A stretch of 23,199 nucleotides of DNA, taken from contig CAZWLD010000036.1 of the NCBI GenBank assembly GCA_964634685.1, forward strand, positions 1 through 23,199, written 5' to 3'. The translations under genes and the position numbers were made by a program. Shown one piece after another: positions 15,879 through 23,176 of this stretch; within the stretch, counting starts at the first letter, position 1, and every line of letters begins with the position of its first letter. The stretch is from CAZWLD01 sp964634685 (GTDB lineage Bacteria > Bacillota_I > Bacilli_A > Acholeplasmatales > JAEDCM01). The notes under the pieces are model-generated. The model searched no databases. It was not told where the DNA came from and was given only the letters and a program-made list of their open reading frames with translations.

Positions 15879-18755
15879 CTATAAGAATTTTGTAAGAACA
15901 TATACTAAAGCAAAAGCTAAAACACAACTAATTATTAGCGCAATAGCATAACGGAAAATACCAACTCTTCGATTATCCTTGTTCTTCTTTTTGTTAAGCT
16001 TGTAAAGATTTATTCCAGTAATTAGGAATCCAACGATCCATCCAACTCCTAAGCCAACAAAAATACCTAAAGCCTTTGGTCCTTCAATATATTTCTTAAC
16101 TAAATCCAAATTCAACACAAAGAGCATTACATAATAGGTACTTGCGCCAATTGATAGGAAATACATAGCTCTCGCCACAAAATGATTGTATTTCGCACTT
16201 GGAAGCTTAAGATTTTGGTGCTTGCTTAAGGATTGTTCACATTGATTAAAGGTATTACTATAATCTAATCTTGTAAATTTAGGATTAAATATTTGTTTAT
16301 TTCGCAAGAAATTAGTAGCAACAGTCTTAATTTCCTTTTGACATTTTGAAAAATATTCAAGCGTCTTATTTAAATCCTTACGGCAGGCCTCTAATCGCTT
16401 ATAATATTTATCCTCCTTTTTGAGGAAATGATGGACATGGAGACAATTAAAGAAGGTAAGAAGGAAGAATAAATCATATAAAATGCCAATTCCATAAACC
16501 GAATAATTGACATATTTACTAATTTCTGGAATATCAATAACTGTTACATAATCAAAATATAATAATACCGCAAAGGAATTAATTAAACAAGCAATTAAAA
16601 TATAGGATAAGAAACGAATATTTGATATTTTTACTGTCTTTGATTCTTCCTCGCGTTTACGACGTAAAACACTATTTCTCTCAACGATATTGTTAATTCG
16701 ATTGATATTGCGGTTTGCTAAACCCATGCATTTATCGATTTCATTATTGAGGATATCCTGAGCATCGCCTAAGGAATCACGAATGTTTGTGCGATATTTC
16801 TTGTATTCAAGGCAGCATAGTTCTCCTTCATATTCGATGGCTAAATAATATTCATTACGCTTAGCAATAATTCCTTTTTTAACTGATTTATTGATAATAT
16901 TGTAATTGAAATTAGCAATGAAATCACGAACATTCTCTTCCATTTGATCAATAATTTTTGAAAAATCCTGAAGCTTGAAGCCCATTGCATTCTTTAATGC
17001 TAAACGTGCCTCAAAAATACGCTTTTGAATAGCCTTTGCCTCTTTACCTATATAATTGTAGTTCGTATAATTATCAGCTAGCCAACGACCAAAGCCCATA
17101 TACGCAATACGGTTGAAATTCATTTTTGTTCTTTGCTCTAAGGCACTTAATATTTGAAGATGAACCTCAAAGAAAGGTCGCATATTCAAATCGCTAACAA
17201 TTTTTACAACGGTTGGGATACCAACATAACAAGCTAGATAAGCTAAAATACAAGGCGATTGAGCCATTTGTCTAGTCACAATTGTTGAATTTGTAACCGA
17301 CAACAGATATTTACCTAAAGCATCAAGATCCTCAAAGCTTTGTTCTCCAATGTAAATAGGTGGCATTTCATCTAATCCAAACAATAGGAAATAGAAATAA
17401 GCAAGATCACGATTACCAATATCTTGAATATTTCCTAAGGATTTCACAAGCATTTCATCATCTAATGATTTACTAACACGATATTTTTCGCGAGCCAAAT
17501 TCAATAAAACGCCATCATCTAGGAATACTCGATAATCCTGATCAATCTCCGGATATGACTTTTTCATTTCATCGGTAATAGCCTTAAAATCCGCAAAAAT
17601 ATGTCCCTTATAGCAAATACCAATTTTCGGATTAAAACGATATAAAACTCTTGTTAAAGCACAATCAATGTTATGCTCCTCTTCTAAAATCTTTTGAACA
17701 GCAACATATAAATCTGGGTCAATATCCACAAAATGACGCTCAATTAAGCCTCTTTTTAAATGCTCTAAAGCTGAATCCCAATTTTGGCTCATCGCTTGAG
17801 CTAACGCTTCAACATCAAAATAAGCTTGATTATCAAATTGATATGGCTTATTAATCTTGGCCTCGCGTGATGAATCAACCTCAGGTAAAACCTTAAATGG
17901 CTTATTATAAATATAGGCATCTACTTCTCTTCCATCAAAACGAACGTTGATATCTGCGATGGTTAATCCGCGGACTAATTGACGAAGTCTTCGGTCCTTA
18001 ATACTGTTCGAAAAGGCATTTGAGGAAATACTTTTATAAATAGCTGGCTCATCCATATCACGGAAAATATAGTGACCCTCAACTAAGCATACAATCGTAA
18101 CACCCAAAGCATAGTAATCTGTTTTAATATGAACATTATTATTCTTAACCTCTGGTGCGAGATAACCAACCGTTCCTCGACCAATTTCGGTGCTCTTAAA
18201 ATTAGATCCGGTATTCAAGTTTGAGGCGATACCAAAGTCACCAATCACAACCTTTTGTTCATCAACAATGTAAAAAAGGTTCTCGGGCTTAATATCACGA
18301 TGAACAATCCCCGCCGCATGAATCTCATTTAAAGCGCTATTCATACTTGGTAAAAAGATATTTTTGATGAAATTAATATCCATTGGTCCCTTTTGCGATA
18401 AATCCTTATCCGGATAATATGGCAAAATATCAAATGGTGTATTAAAATATTCACCGTGATCTAAGATAGGCATGACATTGCTATCCTTCTTAAGGTTAGT
18501 TAAGAAATTTAGCATTTTTTCTCTTGTTTCTTCTTTAATTTTCATACGATAATGCTTCGCTAGGAAAACATTATTTTGATCGTCAGTGACACGATAAAGG
18601 GTGGCCTCACCGGAAGGAACATTCATTGTACCCTGAATACGATAAAACATTCCCTTCGACCCTATCATCGGCTGCTTGGTGTCGACAATATTATATACTG
18701 TTTCGTCGACCGCTTGATTATCCTTGACGATGCGTGTTTTTACATAATCACTCAT
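15879..18755 (-). CDS. Membrane-anchored Hanks-type Ser/Thr protein kinase with a large uncharacterised C-terminal region
   Basis: 958 residues. The kinase domain covers about 35-285: glycine-rich loop region QGTMNVPSGEATLY (41-54), ATP-binding Lys67, HRDIKPEN at 152-159, DFG at 173-175, and GTVGYLAPE at 194-202. All catalytic residues are present, so it is probably active. Residues about 305-700 have no motif I can name with confidence. They appear mainly helical, beginning with an ALAQAMSQNWDSALEHL segment (317-333) and ending in a charged helix near 690-705. Five hydrophobic segments follow at about 712-734, 750-772, 863-883, 893-917 and 932-955. There are no PASTA repeats, unlike the PrkC/PknB kinases of Bacillota. 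It overlaps the PP2C gene by 8 bp and ends the operon. Confidence 0.9.
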   Translation of the reverse strand: MSDYVKTRIVKDNQAVDETVYNIVDTKQPMIGSKGMFYRIQGTMNVPSGEATLYRVTDDQNNVFLAKHYRMKIKEETREKMLNFLTNLKKDSNVMPILDHGEYFNTPFDILPYYPDKDLSQKGPMDINFIKNIFLPSMNSALNEIHAAGIVHRDIKPENLFYIVDEQKVVIGDFGIASNLNTGSNFKSTEIGRGTVGYLAPEVKNNNVHIKTDYYALGVTIVCLVEGHYIFRDMDEPAIYKSISSNAFSNSIKDRRLRQLVRGLTIADINVRFDGREVDAYIYNKPFKVLPEVDSSREAKINKPYQFDNQAYFDVEALAQAMSQNWDSALEHLKRGLIERHFVDIDPDLYVAVQKILEEEHNIDCALTRVLYRFNPKIGICYKGHIFADFKAITDEMKKSYPEIDQDYRVFLDDGVLLNLAREKYRVSKSLDDEMLVKSLGNIQDIGNRDLAYFYFLLFGLDEMPPIYIGEQSFEDLDALGKYLLSVTNSTIVTRQMAQSPCILAYLACYVGIPTVVKIVSDLNMRPFFEVHLQILSALEQRTKMNFNRIAYMGFGRWLADNYTNYNYIGKEAKAIQKRIFEARLALKNAMGFKLQDFSKIIDQMEENVRDFIANFNYNIINKSVKKGIIAKRNEYYLAIEYEGELCCLEYKKYRTNIRDSLGDAQDILNNEIDKCMGLANRNINRINNIVERNSVLRRKREEESKTVKISNIRFLSYILIACLINSFAVLLYFDYVTVIDIPEISKYVNYSVYGIGILYDLFFLLTFFNCLHVHHFLKKEDKYYKRLEACRKDLNKTLEYFSKCQKEIKTVATNFLRNKQIFNPKFTRLDYSNTFNQCEQSLSKHQNLKLPSAKYNHFVARAMYFLSIGASTYYVMLFVLNLDLVKKYIEGPKALGIFVGLGVGWIVGFLITGINLYKLNKKKNKDNRRVGIFRYAIALIISCVLAFALVYVLTKFL

Positions 18756-19485
18756 CTTTATTGTCCTCTTTCCACTCGATTAATATGACACTTACATTAT
18801 CCGTTGTTTTACATTTAATTGCAAGTGCTATTAGCGTTTTTGTTTTTTCTAATAACGTTTTAGGAGCTTCTAAAACCTTTTCTATGAACTCTAGCTTCAC
18901 AAAATCTGTTAAGCCATCACTGCATAGCAATAGATAATTCGCCGAACCCTTTAGCTTTCCTGCTTCCTTGATTTCCGGCTCAGAAAAATTATCCTTTCCC
19001 CCTAAAAACCTTGAAAGCTGGTGAGGATTAACATTATTTTGAATTCCTTGACGTAATAATTCTTGTGATGTTGTATGATCAACAGAAATTTGACGGAGGG
19101 CTCCAAATTTATATAAATAAACCTTTGAATCGCCAACATTAAAGGCAACACTCGTTTCATCATCTAAAAAAATACCAGCGGCGGTTGTGGCCATATATGG
19201 ATATTTTTTTTCTGAGCGTAGAATGGTGTGAGCTTCCTTTAAATGATTGCGGATAACATCGCCATCAATTGGCTTATCCTTTGCCTTCTGTAATGTTTCT
19301 AAGACAATTCGGGATGCAATCTCTCCTCCTTGCTCACCACTAACACCATCACAAACGCAAGCTAAAACCTTGGGCGCATCAACCTCAACATACCCACTAT
19401 TTAAGATTTTTCCATTTATTAAAATATGATCCTCATTTTTGGGCTTTACCGTCCCAACATGAGTTGCCCCTGCTATATGATACAT
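18748..19485 (-). CDS. PP2C-family Ser/Thr protein phosphatase
   Basis: Metal-dependent (Mn/Mg) protein phosphatase of 245 residues, the length of a bare PP2C domain, with no membrane segment. Family motifs are in order: NEDH with Asp19, CDGVSG at 45-50 (Asp46), GDSK at 118-121, HTTSQELLRQG at 137-147, CSDGL at 188-192 and TDN at 228-230. It is expected to reverse phosphorylation by the neighbouring kinase. I chose ATG at 19485 because GAGGTG lies 7 bp upstream; a TTG two codons earlier is weaker. It follows the FHA gene by 17 bp and overlaps the kinase start by 8 bp. Confidence 0.94.
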   Translation of the reverse strand: MYHIAGATHVGTVKPKNEDHILINGKILNSGYVEVDAPKVLACVCDGVSGEQGGEIASRIVLETLQKAKDKPIDGDVIRNHLKEAHTILRSEKKYPYMATTAAGIFLDDETSVAFNVGDSKVYLYKFGALRQISVDHTTSQELLRQGIQNNVNPHQLSRFLGGKDNFSEPEIKEAGKLKGSANYLLLCSDGLTDFVKLEFIEKVLEAPKTLLEKTKTLIALAIKCKTTDNVSVILIEWKEDNKDE

Positions 19486-19502
19486 AAACAATCACCTCAC
19501 TA

Positions 19503-20135
19503 TTACATTTCAATTACCTCAAAGCATAAAGTCGAAATCTGAATTTGATCTCCCTTTTGGATTTTATATTTAACGGTTGGTTTACATTTTACTCCATTTA
19601 GACAAGTTCCGTTTGTGCTATTCAAATCCTCAATTGTGCACTCACCCTTGTCATAATAAAACAACAAATGGTTTCCGCTAATATGATCAATTCCTTTAAA
19701 ATAAGCTGAATCTATGGTGCCATAACGGCCGATAATTCCTTCACGGTCCGGAATATTAACAACATGATAGTCTGATAAAGAACGCAAGGCTAAACGTTTA
19801 ACCCTAGTCTTTAATTGACTTGGATTTGTTGTTTTAATAATTTCTTCCTTCGATAAAGGCTTAACATAATCATCCTTTTTTTCCTCATCCATCAAGCTTT
19901 CGCAAGCGTCAATACGATCAAAAAAGCAAAGCTGACAGGTTTTAATAATTTGATTTTTATATTCAAGATAATTTTTTTCTCCACAAACAGGACATTTTTT
20001 ATAATATTTATTTTTTACTTCCTCAACCTCAATTGATGGCATAATCGCCGCTAAAGATTCATAGCAGTTTTTACAAACTGTCGCGGATGCTTGATTCACT
20101 TGGCCACAATAAGGGCATATTTTGGAATATTTCAT
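19503..20135 (-). CDS. Double zinc-ribbon and FHA-domain protein
   Basis: 210-residue cytoplasmic protein and first gene of the signalling operon. Two Cys4 zinc ribbons come first: CPYC/CKNC (Cys7, 10, 21, 24) and CPVC/CQLC (Cys48, 51, 67, 70). A linker of about 50 residues is followed by an FHA domain (about 125-208) with GRYG (Arg137), ISGNH (Ser153, His156) and LNSTNGTCLNG (171-181, Asn175). These are the phosphothreonine-binding positions of FHA domains. A natural reading is that it recognises a site phosphorylated by the kinase two genes downstream. Threonines in the linker (102, 103, 110) could themselves be targets. ATG at 20135 follows GAGAAGGAA. Confidence 0.9.
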   Translation of the reverse strand: MKYSKICPYCGQVNQASATVCKNCYESLAAIMPSIEVEEVKNKYYKKCPVCGEKNYLEYKNQIIKTCQLCFFDRIDACESLMDEEKKDDYVKPLSKEEIIKTTNPSQLKTRVKRLALRSLSDYHVVNIPDREGIIGRYGTIDSAYFKGIDHISGNHLLFYYDKGECTIEDLNSTNGTCLNGVKCKPTVKYKIQKGDQIQISTLCFEVIEM

Positions 20136-20195
20136 AAAAATTCCTTCTCTCTTCTTATTCTTTCAAATATTATGTAAGGTATTCAGTATTTAAAA

Positions 20196-20212
20196 ATGTT
20201 AACCGCTTACAT
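20196..20212. promoter_or_regulatory. Imperfect dyad near the start of the FHA-PP2C-kinase transcript
   Basis: A 17-bp element running ATGT...ACAT with a central CG matches its own complement at 12 positions and loosely resembles a LacI/CcpA-type operator (TGTAAGCG on the minus strand). The spacing is one base off the cre consensus. It lies at the predicted transcription start, where a repressor would block transcription. The call is weak. Confidence 0.25.
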
Positions 20213-20220
20213 CCAACTTT

Positions 20221-20249
20221 ATTATATAATTATTATCTAATAAAGTCAA
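20221..20249 (-). promoter_or_regulatory. Promoter of the FHA-PP2C-kinase operon
   Basis: TTGACT at 20249-20244, exactly 17 bp, then TATAAT at 20226-20221. A leader of about 79 nt precedes the FHA ATG. Confidence 0.85.
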
Positions 20250-20325
20250 CAAAGGGCGCTTTTTTAATTGTGAAAAAGATGTGAAAAAAGGAGCTGTAAA
20301 AAAATAAATTTCAGTAATGAGGTTT

Positions 20326-20351
20326 AGGAGCAAACTGCTCCTTTTCTTTTT
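20326..20351 (+). terminator. Plus-strand terminator-like hairpin
   Basis: AGGAGCA pairs with TGCTCCT across a 3-nt loop, followed by TTTCTTTTT. No plus-strand gene precedes it; it may insulate the insertion sequence from outside transcription. Confidence 0.55.
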
Positions 20352-20389
20352 GGCTTATTAATATTGGAAAATAATTCTTGAATAAAGGT

Positions 20390-20420
20390 AAAAAAAAACG
20401 CTTTTAGGCGCGCTTAAAAG
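20390..20420 (-). terminator. Terminator-like hairpin after the transposase remnant
   Basis: CTTTTA (20420-20415) pairs with TAAAAG (20406-20401), then CG and nine U. The stem is short but the U-tract is long; the position, about 40 bp past the remnant's stop, fits. Confidence 0.5.
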
Positions 20421-20458
20421 GGAAAACCTTTAGGTTTTCAAAAAAAATACTCAATTTT

Positions 20459-20623
20459 TTAGCAACACAGATCTGTTCTATGTTTTTTATTGTGGTATTT
20501 CATTAGATTATAACCGCAAGAAACCATAAAAATTTCTAGATTTACTGCTTTTAAGCCTTTTCTTACTATTCTTTTATATTTTCTATCTTCTTTAAGGATA
20601 CCAAAAGTTACTTCTGATTGAAT
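20459..20623 (-). pseudogene. C-terminal remnant of an IS1182-like (DDE_Tnp_1-type) transposase, cut by IS66
   Basis: An open frame of 54 codons plus stop runs on the minus strand from the IS66 boundary to TAA at 20461-20459. The peptide contains IQSEVTFGILKEDRKYKR near its start and SCGYNLMKYHNKKHR near its end. This is the pattern of IS1182-type transposase C-termini (a Gln-Glu-FG-LK segment then a YN-KLH-like segment). It has no start codon of its own. The remainder of the gene must lie on the other side of the IS66 element, outside the window. The family name rests on recalled motifs, not a search. Confidence 0.65.
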
Positions 20624-20696
20624 GTAAGCGTATAATATGAGACGTATAATAAAAAGACCTTAATATAGAGTAATCCATATCAAGGTAGCACTAAAG

Positions 20697-20717
20697 AGCT
20701 CTATTTTAGAGCTTTTT
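20697..20717. terminator. Hairpin at the tnpC end of the IS66 element
   Basis: AGCTCTA and TAGAGCT form a 7-bp stem with a 3-nt loop overlapping the original tnpC stop. Ts follow on the plus strand (20714-20717), so it would best stop transcription entering from the left. A further imperfect dyad (ACCT..ATAT / ATAT..AGGT) lies at 20657-20686. Confidence 0.5.
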
Positions 20718-22370
20718 AATTTAATATTAAATATTTTGGTAGATTAGCAGAATATGGTAATAGCGACTCAATTAATTCATCACTATATTCATCATATTTA
20801 GCTAATGTTGTAAATACATGAATTAAGTATTCATATATTTTTAGGTTGTTTGCCTTTGCTGTTTCAATGATTGAATATATCATTGCACTTGTATCGGCCC
20901 CTAATTCGCTAAAGGAGAATAACCAATTTTTTTACCAATTTTATAATTTTTAGCCATTCTTTCGCTTTTGTTATTATCAATAGCTAACCTTCCATCTAGA
21001 GTATAATTAGTAAGATTCTCATAATTATTATGTAAATATGAGATAGCCTCGCCCATTTTTGATTTAGCTGGGAATATACCTACTACACTGTCTAGCCATT
21101 CTTTAAATTCTTTGATAATTGGTAAAGATAATTGTTGTCTTCCTTGATATATTTCCTCAATTGATTTTCCTTTAAGCTTATCCTCAATTTTATATAGCTT
21201 ATTACAATAATCAATTGCGGTCGCACAATATGTATTTGTTAACCTATATTGAGATTCATTCTTTGATATTTTTAATATATCAGTGAATTTTCTTCTCGCA
21301 TGGGCTAAACAATACACATTTGTTACTCCTTCAAGTTTATCATATGCTTGATATGCATCACTTTGGAAATATTTACATTTATATCCCTTTAATATGTCTG
21401 TTAAGTGATGATGCTCCCTCGAATCCTTTGCGAAGTACAAGTATATTTGTTTATCATATTTACATGAATTTAACATCCAAATATAACTAGTTTCTTTCCT
21501 AGATTCTATAACCTTACTTGGCGTTTCATCTCCAAGGATTATCTCTAATTTTAATATATCTTTATGCATTTTATCAAATATTGGTTTTAAATATCTTCCA
21601 GCTTCCATTATCCAATTTGACATATTAATTCTTGTTAAAGGTATCCCAAATTGTTCAAATAGCTTTTCTTGCCTATATAAAGGAACACTCTTATAATATT
21701 TTTCCATAATTATATGGCTTACCAACGTTGTATCTGCCATTGATTTAGGAAAAGCTAAATCGTATTTAGGTTTGACAATGCTAGCTTTATCATCACTACA
21801 ATTAAGGCACTTATATGTTTTATATTCATGTTCCTCAATTTTTATTTTGGCTGATATATATTTTATTTTCTTTGATATTGTTGAACCCATTGAAACTAAT
21901 TCATTGCCACACTCAGGACATGTCTTTTCTTCATCAGATAAATCATGAATAATTCTTACTGTTTCAATATTTTGCATTCTATTTATTAGATTTTTCTTTT
22001 TAGCTCCCCTAGCCTTAAATGTAACCTCAATTTCCTCATCAGTAAATTCTTTAGGATCCACTACAGATTCATCAGCGTTCTCTTCAGCTTCATTGAATGT
22101 TTCATAATTAAACAAATCAGGGTATTTATTTAAGTCGACATCATCTTTGGATTTTCCATATTTTTTATCTTGTAAATATGCAACCTCAGCTTTTAAATAT
22201 TGTATTTCAAATTTTTGTGCCTCTACCAAAGCTTCAGCTTTTAAGGCCCTATTTTTATTTTCTTCATTGCTATTTGCCAACTCTTTATTTTGATTCACTA
22301 GCTCTTTATTAGTCTTTAAAAGTGCTTCAATATATTCTTTTTGTTCTTTTGTAAAATTCATATTATCCAT
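20716..22370 (-). pseudogene. tnpC: IS66 transposase TnpC, C-terminus shifted out of frame
   Basis: DDE transposase. A coiled-coil N-terminus (about 5-70) is followed by a zinc finger (CPEC...CLNC) and the IS66 catalytic core with GDETPSK, SDAYQAYD and SERMAK, which supply the Asp/Asp/Glu positions. The reading frame stops at 20901, soon after the last of these, at a run of seven A. In the -1 frame the expected continuation is intact (KNWLFSFSELGAD, then SIIETAKANNL) down to TAA at 20718-20716. Eight A would restore one frame, so this is a one-base deletion, a sequencing error or frameshifting. ATG at 22370 follows GGAGGTG; a longer start at 22388 is unlikely. Confidence 0.85.
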
Positions 22371-22475
22371 ATAAAAAAGCACCTCCAATTTTTAGTAAAA
22401 TATCCTTCAAATACAAATTAATTTTACCATAAAATCAAGGTGTTTTCATTAAGTTAACGTTCTCTATTTTCAATA

Positions 22476-22826
22476 TTAAATTATGCTTGTAGCTACGCAG
22501 TTTTTTAAAGCTTTTTGTTCGATTTTCAAGCCCTCAAGAAGCCATCTAAATTGCCTGAAATCTATTTGCTTTATTTCAGTTTCATCCTTAGGCCATTTGA
22601 TAGTTCCTGTCTCTATCCTTTTATAATATAGCCAAAATCCACTATCCTCAAAATGCAATATTTTAATCTTATTATGATGCTTATTACAAAACATATATAA
22701 TGATCCATCAAAAGGATTATTTTTGAATAGCAGTTGAACTATTGTTGCATATCCATCTATGCCCATTCTTAAATCAGTTGGTCCCGTAATTAAATATATT
22801 TTATTTACCTTTGATAAATCAATCAT
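22476..22826 (-). CDS. tnpB: IS66 accessory protein TnpB (Orf2 family)
   Basis: 116 residues, the usual size for IS66 Orf2, required for transposition but of unclear biochemical role. Family motifs: GPTDLRMGIDGYA at 15-27, NPFDGSLYMFCNK near 37-49, KILHFEDSGFWLYYKR near 54-69, and KWPKDE near 77-82. Its ATG overlaps the tnpA stop by 4 bp, so the two are translationally coupled. A gap of 105 bp without a clear terminator separates it from tnpC. It appears intact. Confidence 0.92.
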   Translation of the reverse strand: MIDLSKVNKIYLITGPTDLRMGIDGYATIVQLLFKNNPFDGSLYMFCNKHHNKIKILHFEDSGFWLYYKRIETGTIKWPKDETEIKQIDFRQFRWLLEGLKIEQKALKNCVATSII

Positions 22827-23122
22827 AGCTTTTTTAAGCTCCTTATGATTCTTAATAACAATTCTTCATTATAATCTTCATCCACAATAACAGTAGTGCC
22901 ATTTGTTTGGATACAGATTGATGATGATTCCACTGTATTCTTAATCTCACTAGTAATGTCAATAGGAGTAACCTTATTTGATGATGAACTATTACCATAT
23001 TTTTTCAACCACTTATAATAGGAAGACCTGGATATGCCTTTACTGAGAACATAAGCATCAATATTAACTTTATGATCATATTCCTCAATTATTTTCTTTC
23101 TTTCAGACTCACTGTAACTCAT
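22823..23122 (-). CDS. tnpA: IS66 TnpA, helix-turn-helix protein (Orf1)
   Basis: 99 residues, first gene of the element. The N-terminal half is a transposase-type helix-turn-helix (ERKKIIEEYDH, then GISRSSYYKWLKKYG at about 29-43). The C-terminal half includes SICIQTNGTTVIVDEDYNEE and ends in a basic helix (RIIRSLKKL), as in other IS66 Orf1 proteins. ATG at 23122 has AGGAGG about 9 bp upstream. That ribosome site lies within one arm of an inverted repeat (23128-23170). Confidence 0.88.
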   Translation of the reverse strand: MSYSESERKKIIEEYDHKVNIDAYVLSKGISRSSYYKWLKKYGNSSSSNKVTPIDITSEIKNTVESSSICIQTNGTTVIVDEDYNEELLLRIIRSLKKL

Positions 23123-23127
23123 AAAAA

Positions 23128-23170
23128 AATACCTCCTGTTATCTTAATTATAAGATTTCATAGAGGTATT
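23128..23170 (-). promoter_or_regulatory. Inverted repeat enclosing the tnpA promoter and hiding its ribosome site
   Basis: GAGGTATT (23163-23170) and AATACCTC (23128-23135) form a perfect 8-bp stem, with an inner 6-bp stem ATCTTA (23141-23146)/TAAGAT (23151-23156). The tnpA ribosome site (plus-strand ACCTCC, 23131-23136) is in the outer stem. A transcript starting from the internal promoter lacks the upstream arm; one reading in from outside contains both. Confidence 0.6.
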
Positions 23171-23176
23171 ATTCAA
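23147..23176 (-). promoter_or_regulatory. IS66 promoter for tnpA
   Basis: TTGAAT at 23176-23171, an 18-bp spacer, then TATAAT at 23152-23147, placing the start about 20 bp before the tnpA ribosome site. Confidence 0.7.

Larger units (their letters stand above)
20290..20458. other. Gene-free segment, probable 3' end of an old insertion sequence
   Basis: Lies between the FHA operon promoter and the transposase remnant. GGAGCTGT at 20290-20297 followed by A-rich DNA could be the outer end of that element, but no partner end is in the window. A plus-strand terminator (AGGAGCA/TGCTCCT then TTTCTTTTT) is at 20326-20351, a minus-strand one at 20390-20420, and a 7-bp hairpin (GAAAACC/GGTTTTC) at 20422-20439. 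No open reading frame of note is seen. Confidence 0.4.

Noticed and set aside
17651..19429. Several plus-strand frames of 60-70 codons opposite the kinase and PP2C genes
   Set aside because: Antisense to conserved catalytic motifs, with no promoter or ribosome site visible.
15879..20135. TerY-P type triad (von Willebrand A protein, PP2C, kinase)
   Set aside because: The third partner is a zinc-ribbon/FHA protein with no von Willebrand A or MIDAS motif, so the resemblance is only in having a kinase and a PP2C.
20204..20210. A CGCTTAC string resembling an IS66 end close to the FHA gene
   Set aside because: No flanking transposase sequence or extended match to the 21-bp terminal repeat; the true left end at 20624 pairs much better with the right end.
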